Assembly (NCBI GenBank): GCA_034664425.1
Contig: JAXDHR010000105.1
Span: 17,094 to 81,093, forward strand
DNA from: DATBDM01 sp034664425
GTDB lineage: Bacteria; Actinomycetota; Thermoleophilia; Solirubrobacterales; Solirubrobacteraceae
DNA length: 64,000 nucleotides
Direction: 5' to 3'
Position numbers and translations under genes: made by a program. The notes under the pieces are model-generated. The model saw only the letters and a program-made list of their open reading frames with translations, ran no database searches and was not told where the DNA came from. Of this stretch, positions 51,344-59,536 are shown piece by piece (within the stretch, counting starts at the first letter, position 1; each line of letters opens with the position of its first letter).

Positions 51344-51585
51344 GCCGCTTCACTCGCCCGCTGCCCTCCGGCATCCGCCATCTCGACGAGCTCGAGGAGC
51401 CGCCCGCAGCGCGATCGCGCTGTGCGCTCGGAGTCCTCGGCGATGACGGCGATCGGCAACGACTACGGCATCGACCCGAGCGCGCCGTGCTCGGCGAGTG
51501 GGGCGGCCGCGCCGTCACCGTGCCCTACCTGGCCGGCCGCTCGACCTCGATCCTGATGGAAAGGACGACGACCCGTGAACGATGA
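51340..51585 (+). pseudogene. Scar carrying gmhA and hldE remnants
   Basis: A short frame starts at GTG 51340 (overlapping the GT4 stop) and runs 81 codons. Its last third, RAVLGEWGGRAVTVPYLAGR followed by STSILMER, is the C terminus of the HldE/RfaE heptose-phosphate adenylyltransferase. In the +1 frame of the middle (about 51400-51475) a different peptide, RSESSAMTAIGNDYGID, is a piece of the GmhA phosphoheptose isomerase (family motif around TAxxNDYG). The first third (SRFTRPLPSGIRHLDELEEP) could be the GmhA N terminus. So two genes expected at about 2 kb have been collapsed to 246 bases. The small fused frame might still be translated but cannot be an enzyme. Confidence 0.72.
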
Positions 51586-52264
51586 CCTCGGGACTGTGCT
51601 CGTGACCGGTGGAGCGAGCGGCCTCGGCGCGGCGATCGCGCAGGCGGTGGCTCGCGAGGGGGGCACGCCGGTGGTGCTCGACCGCCGGCCGCCCGCCGAC
51701 GGGCTCGCCTATCGCGAGGTCGACCTCGCACGCTCACGCGAGGCGGAGGCGGCAGTCCGCGACGTCGCCGAGGATCACGGCGGCCTCGCCGCCGTCGTCA
51801 CTGCCGCGGGCACCGACGCGTGCGGTGACCTGCTCGACGTCGATCCCGACGACTGGGACCGGGTCGTACTGGTCAACCTGCTCGGCACGGCGGCGGTCGT
51901 GCGCGCCGCGCTTCCCTATCTCGAGCGCTCGCGCGGGCGGGTGGTGACCGTGGCCTCGACGCTCGGCGTGCGCGCCCTCCCGGCGGCGACCGCCTACTGC
52001 GCGAGCAAGTTCGGCGTCGTCGGGTTCACGCGGGCGCTGGCGGCCGAGACGGCTGGGCGCGTCGGCGTCACGCTGCTCTTCCCCGGGGGGATGCGCACGC
52101 ACTTCTTCGACGGCCGGCCCGAGCAGTTCATGCCCGCGGCCGACCAGGACCTCAACGACCCGGCCGACGTCGCGGCGAGCGTCGTCTTCGCGCTGCGCCA
52201 GCCGCCGGGCTGCGAGGTCCGCGAGCTGATGGTGGCGCCGGCCACCGAGCCGTCCTGGCCGTGA
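51575..52264 (+). CDS. SDR family oxidoreductase
   Basis: The 229-residue short-chain dehydrogenase has the cofactor motif VLVTGGASGLGAAIAQAVAR, the acidic LDRRPP (NAD-type), VVTAAGTDACGDLL, the catalytic Ser in VVTVASTLGVRALPA, and YCASKFG with Tyr and Lys. It is rather short at the C terminus. GTG 51575 overlaps the remnant frame by 11 bases and its stop overlaps the next gene. Within the glycan cluster it could act on a nucleotide sugar or a side group, but classical SDRs of this type are not usually epimerases. Confidence 0.88.
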   Translation: MNDDLGTVLVTGGASGLGAAIAQAVAREGGTPVVLDRRPPADGLAYREVDLARSREAEAAVRDVAEDHGGLAAVVTAAGTDACGDLLDVDPDDWDRVVLVNLLGTAAVVRAALPYLERSRGRVVTVASTLGVRALPAATAYCASKFGVVGFTRALAAETAGRVGVTLLFPGGMRTHFFDGRPEQFMPAADQDLNDPADVAASVVFALRQPPGCEVRELMVAPATEPSWP

Positions 52265-53223
52265 GCGCCGCGCGGCCGCTGCTGGTCGCCTACCGCGCCC
52301 TCGGGCTCGGCGACTTCCTCACCGGCGTGCCCGCGCTCAGGGCGCTCGCGCGGGCCTTCCCCGAGCATCGCCGCGTGCTCGCCGCGCCGCGGGCGATCGC
52401 CCCGCTGGCCGCATTGAGCGGTGCGGTCGACGCGGTCGCCGACACAGCACCGCTCGCCCCGCTGCCGCCGGCGCTGCGCGCCGCCGACGTCGCCGTGAAC
52501 CTGCACGGCCGCGGCCCGGAGAGCCATCGGGTGCTGCTCGACGCGGCGCCGCGCCGGCTGCTCGCCTTCGCGCGCCCTGACACGTGGCCTCGCGGGCCGC
52601 GGTGGCTGGCCGGCGAGCACGAGGTCGCGCGCTGGTGCCGGATGCTCGCCGACCATGACATCGAGGCCGACCCCGCGGCGCTCGACCTGCCGGCACCCGC
52701 GATGGCGCCGCCCGCAGGCGCAGCCGGTGCCACGCTCATCCATCCCGGTGCGGCCAGCGGTGCGCGTCGCTGGCCGAGGGAGCGATGGGCGGCGGTCGCG
52801 CGCGCCGAGCGCAGCGCGGGGCGGCCCGTCGTCGTCACGGGAAGCGCCCGAGAGCGCGCGACGGCACTGGCGGTCGCGCGCGACGCCGGGCTCCCGGAGC
52901 GCGCGGTCCTCGCGGGCGCCACCGATCTGGAGGGCCTCGCCGCGACCGTCGCCGCGGCGGGTCGCGTCGCGTGCGGCGACACCGGCATCGCGCACCTCGC
53001 GGTCGCCATGGGCACCCCGTCGGTGGTCCTGTTCGGCCCGACGCCACCCGCCGAGTGGGGTCCACCGCCCGAGCGGCCATGGCATCGCGCGCTGTGGGCG
53101 GGTCGGCTGGGCGATCCGCATGCGGACGCACCCGACCCCGGGTTGCTGGAGATCGGCGTTGCCGACGTGGTGCGGGCGCTCGCGGGGCTGACCCGACGCA
53201 TCACTCCGGTGCGGGTGGGGTAG
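52261..53223 (+). CDS. GT9 family glycosyltransferase, second copy
   Basis: The 320-residue protein fits GT9: LLVAYRALGLGDFLTGVPAL, ADVAVNLHGRGPESHRVLLD, ATLIHPGAASGARRWPRERW, PVVVTGSARERA and GDTGIAHLAVAMGTPSVVLF followed by GPTPPAEWGPP. It lacks the cysteine cluster of its paralogue at 48136. It closes the overlapping cluster (GTGA with the SDR gene). It likely transfers a heptose-like or related sugar; the donor supply is in doubt given the scar at 51340. Confidence 0.87.
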   Translation: MSAARPLLVAYRALGLGDFLTGVPALRALARAFPEHRRVLAAPRAIAPLAALSGAVDAVADTAPLAPLPPALRAADVAVNLHGRGPESHRVLLDAAPRRLLAFARPDTWPRGPRWLAGEHEVARWCRMLADHDIEADPAALDLPAPAMAPPAGAAGATLIHPGAASGARRWPRERWAAVARAERSAGRPVVVTGSARERATALAVARDAGLPERAVLAGATDLEGLAATVAAAGRVACGDTGIAHLAVAMGTPSVVLFGPTPPAEWGPPPERPWHRALWAGRLGDPHADAPDPGLLEIGVADVVRALAGLTRRITPVRVG

Positions 53224-53257
53224 GGACAGGGCGAACCCGACACGGGAGGCAGTACCG

Positions 53258-53446
53258 ATGGGCATCACCGACAAGATCACCGGCCGTGCGAAGAAGGCCG
53301 CCGGCGACCTCGCCGACGACAGCTCGCTGCGGCGCGAAGGCCGCCAGGAGGAGCGCAAGGGCGAGGCCAAGGACGAGCTCTCGCAGGCGCAGGACCGGGC
53401 CGACGCGAAGGCCGACGAGGTCGCAGACCTCGAGCGCAAGACCTGA
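53258..53446 (+). CDS. CsbD-like stress protein
   Basis: The 62-residue protein MGITDKITGRAKKAAGDLAD plus a Lys/Glu/Asp-rich helix (KGEAKDELSQAQDRADAKAD) is a CsbD family member. CsbD is a small, highly charged protein under SigB control in Bacillus; function unknown but linked to general stress. It has a GGGAGG ribosome site before ATG 53258. Two strong hairpins end the transcript. SigB-type factors at 36023 and 43885 are the likely drivers. Confidence 0.9.
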   Translation: MGITDKITGRAKKAAGDLADDSSLRREGRQEERKGEAKDELSQAQDRADAKADEVADLERKT

Positions 53447-53495
53447 GCTCGCGCGCCACGCGCGAGCGGCAACGGCGGCGGGCGCGAGCCCGCCG
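53447..53495 (+). terminator. Tandem hairpins after csbD-like gene
   Basis: GCTCGCGCG (53447-53455) pairs with CGCGCGAGC (53459-53467) around CCA, and CGGCGGGC (53476-53483) pairs with GCCCGCCG (53488-53495) around GCGA. Two strong stems in a row right after the stop codon are a good double terminator. Confidence 0.6.
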
Positions 53496-53554
53496 TCTCC
53501 CGTCCGGGGCGGCCGCGCGTTTCCCTGCGCCGCCCCGCGGGCACGCCGACGGGC

Positions 53555-53755
53555 ATGGAATCACCTGAGGAACGACCGCAGGAAGGGCAGTCCGGCTATC
53601 CCGAGGAAGAGCCCGCGGGCGTCGCCGACGAGCCCCAGGGGCCCTCGGAGGACAAGCCGCCGCGCGACGGCGGCCAGGCCGACCGCAGGTACCCGGGCAC
53701 CGGCAACGAGGACGAGGGCACCGCGACCGGCAACCCCCGCGCGGCCGGGAGCTGA
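53555..53755 (+). CDS. Small acidic hypothetical protein
   Basis: The 66-residue protein starts at ATG 53555 and is disordered and acidic (ESPEERPQEGQSGYPEEEPA, then GGQADRRYPGTGNEDEGTAT). Similar unnamed small proteins rich in Gly, Glu and Pro sit near CsbD in actinobacteria. It precedes another such gene by 6 bases. Function unknown. Confidence 0.5.
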   Translation: MESPEERPQEGQSGYPEEEPAGVADEPQGPSEDKPPRDGGQADRRYPGTGNEDEGTATGNPRAAGS

Positions 53756-53761
53756 GCTGCG

Positions 53762-53971
53762 ATGGCCGGCGACGAGCACCGCGACGACGAGCACCGCGAG
53801 GGCACGGGCGACGGCCGCGGCCCGCAGTCGCGTCCCGACGACGCCGGGCCGCCGCTGACGGAGGAGGACGGCTCGACCACGGGCAGCTCCGGGGGCGATC
53901 ACCCGCACGAGCCCGAGCCCGCCGCCGGGGGCGTCGACGCGGTGCCCAGGCGCGAGCAGGGCGGCCTCTAG
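53762..53971 (+). CDS. Small acidic hypothetical protein
   Basis: The 69-residue protein starts at ATG 53762, six bases after the previous small gene, and is disordered, with His, Asp and Gly (MAGDEHRDDEHREGTGDGRG, EEDGSTTGSSGGDHPHEPEP). It looks like a paralogue in style of 53555. Its last four bases overlap the stop of the convergent phosphatase gene. Function unknown. Confidence 0.45.
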   Translation: MAGDEHRDDEHREGTGDGRGPQSRPDDAGPPLTEEDGSTTGSSGGDHPHEPEPAAGGVDAVPRREQGGL

Positions 53972-56529
53972 CGGCCGACTAGCCGAAGCGCGAGGACGGC
54001 GACATCGTCGCGCGGCGTCCGCACGCCGTCGAGCGCGGCGGCGAGCAGCTGGTCGACGACCGCGCGCGCAGCGTGGTCGCGTGCGCGGCCGAGGACGTCG
54101 CGTACGTCCGCCTCGGTCCACAAGCCCTGCGGCGCGCGCGCCTCGGTCAGCCCGTCGGTGAAGGCGACGACGAGGTCGCCGGGCGCGAGCTCGGTGACGA
54201 CGTCGTGCAGCTCGGGGTCGCCGACCAGACCGAGCAGCGTGCCGGCGACGCCGATCGTCTCGGTGCGCCCGTCGCGGCGCAGCACGGTCGGAAGCGGGTG
54301 GCCGCCGCTCGAGACCGACAGTCGCGCGGGAGTCTGCGAGAGATCCAGGCGCATGCAGGCGATCGTGCAATAGCGGCCCCGGCCGGCGTCCTGGCGCAGC
54401 ATCGCGTCGGCGAGCCGCCGGAGGACGTCGCTCGGCGCGCGCGTGCGGACCGCCGCCGCGCGGATCGTGTAGCGGGCGAGCGCGGTCACGGCCGCCGCCT
54501 CCGCGCCCTTGCCGCAGACGTCCCCGACGACGAGCCACCAGGCGCCGTCCTCGGTGTCGAAGACGTCGTAGAAGTCGCCGCCGACCTGGTGGCCGTCGCC
54601 CGCCGGTCGGTACGCGGCGGCGAGCTCGGTGCCGGGCAGCTCCGGCAGGTGCGGCGGCAGCAGCGACGCCTGGAGCGTGTCGGCGATCGCCGCGGTCGTC
54701 TCGTAGAGCCGCGCATTCTCCAGTGCCGCCCCGAACCGCAGTGCGAGCGCCTGGGCGAGGGCGAGGTCGGTCTGATCGAACGAGCGCCGCCCCTCCGCGG
54801 AGATGAACGAGGCGACGCCGAGGACGGTGTCGCGAACGGTCATCGGGACGATCAGCGCCGAGTGCAGGCCCAGCGCGCGCAGGACACCGAGGTGCTCGGC
54901 GTCCTTGGCCCAGGCGCAGAGCGCCGCGTCGGGGAGCTCGGGGATCAGCAGCGGCCGCCCGGTCCGCGCCACCTCGAGCAGGGCGCTGTCGCGCTCCTCG
55001 GGTGGATAGCGCGTGCGCAGCTCGGCGGCGTGCACGACCTTGGCCGGGTCGACATGTGCGGCGACGACCCGGTCGAGCCGCGTTCCGTCCCACAGATCGA
55101 CGGTGCACCAGTCCGCGAAGTCGGGGACGGCCAGGGCGGCGATCGACTGCACCGTTCCCGCCGGGTCGAGCGTCTCGCCGAGCCGGCGGCCGGCCTCGGC
55201 CAGCAGCCGCTGCCCGCGCTCGGCGCGCATGACGTCCGTGAGATCCTCGATCACGCTGATGGCCATCCGGGGGCGGCCGTCCTCGCCCGCGACGGGCATC
55301 GCCTGCACGCGGGTCCAGCGCGGCGCGCCGTCGGCTCCGCGCGAGCGGACGGTCACCACCGGCGCGGGCTCGCCGGCGAGCACGCGGCGTCCGGGCAGCT
55401 CGGTCGGCGCGAGCGGCGTGCCGTCGTCGCGCGCGGGCTGGAACCGCTCGCGGACCTCCGCGATCGGCGCCGCGGCGATCGACGCGGCGTCCGGGTAGCC
55501 GAGCAGCTTCAGCGCCGCAGCGTTCGCGTAGACCACTTGGCCGTCGCCGCGCTGGGCGACGACCGCGTCGGGGATCGCCCCGGCGATCGCCTCGAGCTCG
55601 TCGCGCGAGCGCCGCGCCTCGCGCTCGGCGTCGCGCGTCGCGGTATACCGCCGGGCGTCCTCGAGCGCCAGCGCGCAGCGGTCGGCGAGCTCCTGGGCGA
55701 CGGCGACGTCGTCCGGCTCGTAGGCGCGCCGCTCCGTCGAGGTCACGAGCGCGAGGTCGCCGATCACCTTGCCGCCGGTTCGCAGCGGCACGCAGATGCT
55801 CGAGCGGAAGCCGACGGCTCGCAGCAGGCGCAGCTGCTCGGCGTCGACCGCGACCGCCTCGAGCATCTCCTGGGTCAGCTGGGGTACGAGCTCGGGCTCG
55901 CCGGTGCGGACCACCGCGGCAGAGCCGATCGGGGCGTCCGGATCGATCGGGTACGCCGCGTCGTAGGCCTCGATGAACGGACGCTTGGCCGGGTCGCGGT
56001 GCTCGATGACGATGCGCTCGATGCGGCCGTCGTCCTGCAGCAGCTCGACGAAGCACCAGTCCGCGAACGCCGGCACGGCCGCCTTCGCGACCGCCGCGAG
56101 CGTCTCGGACCACTCAAGCGAGCGCGAGAGCTGGAGTCCGGCGGCCGCCAGCAGCTGCGAGCGCCGTCGCGAGCGACTCGCGAAGGTGACGTCGTCGAAG
56201 GTCAGCACGCAGACATCCCGGTCGCGCAAGCGGGCGTAGTCGCGGCTGACTGCGAGCGTCCGCGTCCCCCCGGGCGCGGCCCACTCGATCTCGGTGTCGT
56301 GCACGGCAGACGCGCCGCCCGCCACGGCCGGCGCTGCGCCGGCGTAGATGGCCGCGACGACCTCGGGCGCGCCGCCCGCGAGCGCGTACGCGGCGCGGTT
56401 GGCGTAGAGCAGGACACTGCTCTCGGCATCGAGCAGCAGCAGGGCGGTCGGGAGGGCGTCGAGCAGCGGCTCCATCCCCTCGAGCTGGTCGCTCAGGGCA
56501 ACCGAAAGCGCATGAGGCTCGCCTCGCAT
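53968..56529 (-). CDS. PAS/GAF sensor PP2C phosphatase (SpoIIE/RsbU type)
   Basis: This 853-residue protein is modular: PAS (about 20-110), GAF (about 125-305), PAS (about 315-440), GAF (about 450-620) and a C-terminal PPM/SpoIIE phosphatase (about 630-850). The two GAF parts are clearly duplicated, for example AVPAFADWCFVELL against AVPDFADWCTVDLW. The phosphatase has GDGHQVGGDFYDVFDTEDGA with WLVVGDVCGKGAEAAAVTAL and APGDLVVAFTDGLTEAR, so metal sites are intact. RsbU-type phosphatases dephosphorylate STAS proteins (40047, 41505, 61111) and thus turn on SigB/F-type factors. Ligands of the sensors are unknown. Confidence 0.92.
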   Translation of the reverse strand: MRGEPHALSVALSDQLEGMEPLLDALPTALLLLDAESSVLLYANRAAYALAGGAPEVVAAIYAGAAPAVAGGASAVHDTEIEWAAPGGTRTLAVSRDYARLRDRDVCVLTFDDVTFASRSRRRSQLLAAAGLQLSRSLEWSETLAAVAKAAVPAFADWCFVELLQDDGRIERIVIEHRDPAKRPFIEAYDAAYPIDPDAPIGSAAVVRTGEPELVPQLTQEMLEAVAVDAEQLRLLRAVGFRSSICVPLRTGGKVIGDLALVTSTERRAYEPDDVAVAQELADRCALALEDARRYTATRDAEREARRSRDELEAIAGAIPDAVVAQRGDGQVVYANAAALKLLGYPDAASIAAAPIAEVRERFQPARDDGTPLAPTELPGRRVLAGEPAPVVTVRSRGADGAPRWTRVQAMPVAGEDGRPRMAISVIEDLTDVMRAERGQRLLAEAGRRLGETLDPAGTVQSIAALAVPDFADWCTVDLWDGTRLDRVVAAHVDPAKVVHAAELRTRYPPEERDSALLEVARTGRPLLIPELPDAALCAWAKDAEHLGVLRALGLHSALIVPMTVRDTVLGVASFISAEGRRSFDQTDLALAQALALRFGAALENARLYETTAAIADTLQASLLPPHLPELPGTELAAAYRPAGDGHQVGGDFYDVFDTEDGAWWLVVGDVCGKGAEAAAVTALARYTIRAAAVRTRAPSDVLRRLADAMLRQDAGRGRYCTIACMRLDLSQTPARLSVSSGGHPLPTVLRRDGRTETIGVAGTLLGLVGDPELHDVVTELAPGDLVVAFTDGLTEARAPQGLWTEADVRDVLGRARDHAARAVVDQLLAAALDGVRTPRDDVAVLALRLVGR

Positions 56530-56639
56530 CTGAACGCGAGCCTAGAGGGCCGGCGAGCTCGTATGCCAGGCCCTTGGGCTCGTACGCGAGCAGGGACCCT
56601 CGAAGTTACGCACCCGGCGGCCAGGGGGAGCATCCTGCG

Positions 56640-57701
56640 ATGCGCATCGTCGTCACAGGAGCGACCGGGAACGTCGGCACCAGCCTCCTGGAGGCCCTCG
56701 CCGAGGACCCGCGGGTCACGGAGATCGTCGGCATCGCGCGGCGCGTGCCCGACCGGCCGCGGCCGCGGACGCGCTGGGTCCGCGCCGACGTCGTGCGCGA
56801 CCCGCTGGAGCCGCTGTTCGCCGGCGCCGATGCCGTCATCCACCTCGCATGGCTGATCCAGCCATCGCGCGACGAGCGTACGCTGCGCGCCGTCAACGTC
56901 GACGGCTCGCGGCGCGTCTTCGAGGCCGCCGCGGCCGCGGGCGCTCGGGCGCTCGTGCATGCCTCCTCGGTCGGCGTCTACTCGCCCGGGCCGAAGGACC
57001 GGCGCGTGGGCGAGGAGTGGCCCCGCGACGGGATCCCGAGCCTCTTCTACTCGCGCCACAAGGCGGAGGCCGAGCGAGCGCTCGACGCGGTCGAGCGGGC
57101 GCATCCGCAGCTGCGCGTCGTGCGTCTGCGTCCCGGCCTGATCTTCAAGCGCGAGGCCGCGCAGGAGATCCGCCGCTACTTCGTCGGCCCGCTGCTGCCC
57201 TCGCCGCTCGTCCGGCCGGGCCTCGTGTTCGCCGTCCCGGACGTGCCGCGCCTGGCCGTCCAGGCCGTCCACTCGCTCGACGTCGGCGAGGCGTACCGGC
57301 TGGCGGCGCTCGAGCCGCACGCTCGCGGCGCCTACAACGTCGCCGCCGACCCGGTCCTCGACGTCGCCGAGCTCGCACGGCTGCTCGGGGCGCGGCCGGT
57401 GCCCGTCCCGGCACGAGCCCTGCGCGCGGCGGCCGACGCCGCGTGGCGGCTGCGCCTCACGCCCACGCCGGCGGGCTGGCTCGACCTCGCGCTCGGCGTC
57501 CCGTTGATGGATACCGCGCGTGCTCGCAACGATCTCGGCTGGACTCCGCGCCACGATGCGGGCGAGGCGCTGCTCGAGCTGCTCGACGGGTTGCGCCGCA
57601 CGAGCGGCGGCGACACGCCGCCGCTCACACCCGGCGCGGGTGGCCCGCTGCGGCTCCGGGAGCTGCTCACCGGCGTCGGCCGCCGCGGCGGCGCCCGCTG
57701 A
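56640..57701 (+). CDS. NAD-dependent epimerase/dehydratase family protein
   Basis: The 353-residue extended SDR has MRIVVTGATGNVGTSLLEAL, WVRADVVRDPLEPLFAGADA, VIHLAWLIQP, then ASSVGVYSPG and FYSRHKAEAE with the YxxxK pair. The last 70 residues are Arg-rich. It resembles atypical/extended SDRs acting on sugar nucleotides or steroids; the substrate is unknown. ATG 56640 is preferred because the Rossmann strand begins there. It is back to back with the Crp-type gene, sharing adjacent stops. Confidence 0.85.
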   Translation: MRIVVTGATGNVGTSLLEALAEDPRVTEIVGIARRVPDRPRPRTRWVRADVVRDPLEPLFAGADAVIHLAWLIQPSRDERTLRAVNVDGSRRVFEAAAAAGARALVHASSVGVYSPGPKDRRVGEEWPRDGIPSLFYSRHKAEAERALDAVERAHPQLRVVRLRPGLIFKREAAQEIRRYFVGPLLPSPLVRPGLVFAVPDVPRLAVQAVHSLDVGEAYRLAALEPHARGAYNVAADPVLDVAELARLLGARPVPVPARALRAAADAAWRLRLTPTPAGWLDLALGVPLMDTARARNDLGWTPRHDAGEALLELLDGLRRTSGGDTPPLTPGAGGPLRLRELLTGVGRRGGAR

Positions 57702-58592
57702 TCAGCTGCGCGCGGGGCCGCGGCGGTCGAGGAGCTCGCGCAACTCGGTCCCGCCGCTCGGCCGGTGGCGCTCGAGCGCGGCGACGAGCACCTCCGTGTC
57801 GACGTGGCGGCGCTCGCGCGAGAAGCGGCTGGCCGGGCGGACGAGATCCTGACCGCGCATCTCGGCCGCGCTCGGCCGGCGGGCGAGCGACGAGGCGTCC
57901 GGCGGGTCGCCCTGCAGCAGCCACGACCCGTCGGGCCGGCGGGTGAGCTCGTGACGTTCCGCGAGCTCGGACAGCGCGGTGGACACGGTCGGCCGGCGCG
58001 CGCCGACGAGCTGGCCGAGGATCCGGTGCGTAAGGGCGAGCGGCACGACGACGCCATCGCCGGTGACGCGGCCCCAGCGCTCGGCGAGGTGCCAGAAGAG
58101 CGCCTTGAGGCGCCGGTCGACCCGCGTGAGCTGCGAGATCGCCTGCGTGGTCGCGAGCCGGACCGAGCGCTCGCTCAGGCGATCGAAGAGCGCGGCCGTG
58201 AGCTCCGGGTAGCGCGCGCCCTCGAGGGCGAACCGGCGGTCGAGCACGGCGACCGTGAGCGTCGAGAGCACGGACCACAGCGCGTCGACCGGCAGCAGGC
58301 TCGAGCGCGTGGTGGCCTGCCAGGGCCGCACGAGATCGCCGGGGCCGAGCAGCTCGGCGCTGACGTGATCGGCCACGATCAGCTCGCGTGCGAGCACGCC
58401 GTCGAGGATCAGCAGGCCGACATGGTCGGCGCTTGCACCGCTGAGCCGCGTGACGTCCCACGGCCCGACCGCGAGCCGGTGGGTGCGGACGACGAGCTCG
58501 CGCTCCGCCTCCGCGCGCCGGCCCGGCGAGAGCAGGGCGCCCAGGTCCGGGTCCGCCTCCAAGAGCCGCACCGTCTCCCCGGTCCGATGCAT
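57702..58592 (-). CDS. Crp/Fnr family transcription regulator
   Basis: The 296-residue protein has an N-terminal cyclic-nucleotide-binding-like domain (about 25-150: VTRLSGASADHVGLLILDGV, LGPGDLVRPW) and a C-terminal winged helix (about 170-245: VDRRLKALFWHLAERWGRVT, ALTHRILGQLVGARRPTVST then ALSELAERHELTRR). The ligand pocket lacks the RAA-type phosphate cassette, so it may bind something other than cAMP. A flexible tail follows. ATG 58592 is used; GTG 58613 is possible. Target genes unknown. Confidence 0.85.
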   Translation of the reverse strand: MHRTGETVRLLEADPDLGALLSPGRRAEAERELVVRTHRLAVGPWDVTRLSGASADHVGLLILDGVLARELIVADHVSAELLGPGDLVRPWQATTRSSLLPVDALWSVLSTLTVAVLDRRFALEGARYPELTAALFDRLSERSVRLATTQAISQLTRVDRRLKALFWHLAERWGRVTGDGVVVPLALTHRILGQLVGARRPTVSTALSELAERHELTRRPDGSWLLQGDPPDASSLARRPSAAEMRGQDLVRPASRFSRERRHVDTEVLVAALERHRPSGGTELRELLDRRGPARS

Positions 58593-58679
58593 ACGTGAGC
58601 TGCCGCCTGTCACAGGTTGGCCTTACCCGGCGGCCGCGCGTTGCAGGCGGCCGCCGGGGTAGACCGAGCGGCTGTGCGC

Positions 58680-59387
58680 CTAGTCGGTGATCGCGACGCG
58701 GTCGATCCGCCGGTGGTAGCGCTCGCCGACCTTGCCGCCGGCCACGGCGGCGATCAGCGTGCCCACCAGGACGACGACGAGCGCGATCACCCCGCCGGTC
58801 GTCAGCGTCTCGCCGCTGAGCGGGATGCGCGGCAGGTTCAGCTGCTCGAGCACGTTGTACTTCGAGCCGAACACCGCCGCGAGGACGCCGAGGACGATCG
58901 TGATGACGATGCCGATGGCCCACGCGCCCGCCCCCTGGCGCGCGCCGTCGAAGCGCGACATCCGCCCGGCCACGTAGCCGCCGGCGTAGTAGGCGATCAT
59001 CAGGCAGATCAGCAGCGCGATGGCGCCGCCGAGGCCGATCGAACCGGCGTTGGACCTGGCGTCGGCACCCGAGAGCTGCGTGAGCCCGACGGCGGCCCCG
59101 GCACCGGCCACGAGGCCGATCAGGATCGCGCCGAGGCCGACGGCGACGAGCCAGCCGAAGAAGGCCGCGCCCCAGTTGATCCCGCCGTACTCGTCGCGCT
59201 GGCGCGCGCGCATGTCCGTCACGTGCTCGCGGGTGAGCCCGGGGCCGGCGGCCGCCGCCGGCTCGCGCGAGAAGCGCCCGCCGCCCTCGTTCGCGCGTGT
59301 CTCGTCGGTCGGACGGTCGGCGACGGCCGCGTTGCCGGTGGCGGCGCGGTCGTCCGCGCGTTCGCGGTTCCTCATGCGGTCGAACAT
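58680..59387 (-). CDS. Multi-pass membrane protein of unknown function
   Basis: The 235-residue protein has a charged N-terminal 70 residues (RNRERADDRAATGNAAVADR) and four hydrophobic segments (about 75-115, 125-155, 170-195 and 210-235: INWGAAFFGWLVAVGLGAIL, GGAIALLICLMIAYYAGGYV, WAIGIVITIVLGVLAAVFGS, GVIALVVVLVGTLIAAVAGG). It ends in KVGERYHRRIDRVAITD. It resembles the YqxM/TIGR04086-like membrane family of actinobacteria. ATG 59387 is preferred by ribosome-site distance; ATG 59396 is also possible. Role unknown. Confidence 0.75.
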   Translation of the reverse strand: MFDRMRNRERADDRAATGNAAVADRPTDETRANEGGGRFSREPAAAAGPGLTREHVTDMRARQRDEYGGINWGAAFFGWLVAVGLGAILIGLVAGAGAAVGLTQLSGADARSNAGSIGLGGAIALLICLMIAYYAGGYVAGRMSRFDGARQGAGAWAIGIVITIVLGVLAAVFGSKYNVLEQLNLPRIPLSGETLTTGGVIALVVVLVGTLIAAVAGGKVGERYHRRIDRVAITD

Positions 59388-59536
59388 GGTCTGCATTCCC
59401 TCCTGACGCGGTTCGTTGCAGTCAGCTTTCCCGCTGCAAGTAACAGGTGAAACGCACGTCCACGACCGCACCGGATCCTGGTGCTACGACGGGCGCCAGG
59501 TTTGCATGCACCGCCTTCCGGTGACGAACATCGAGG

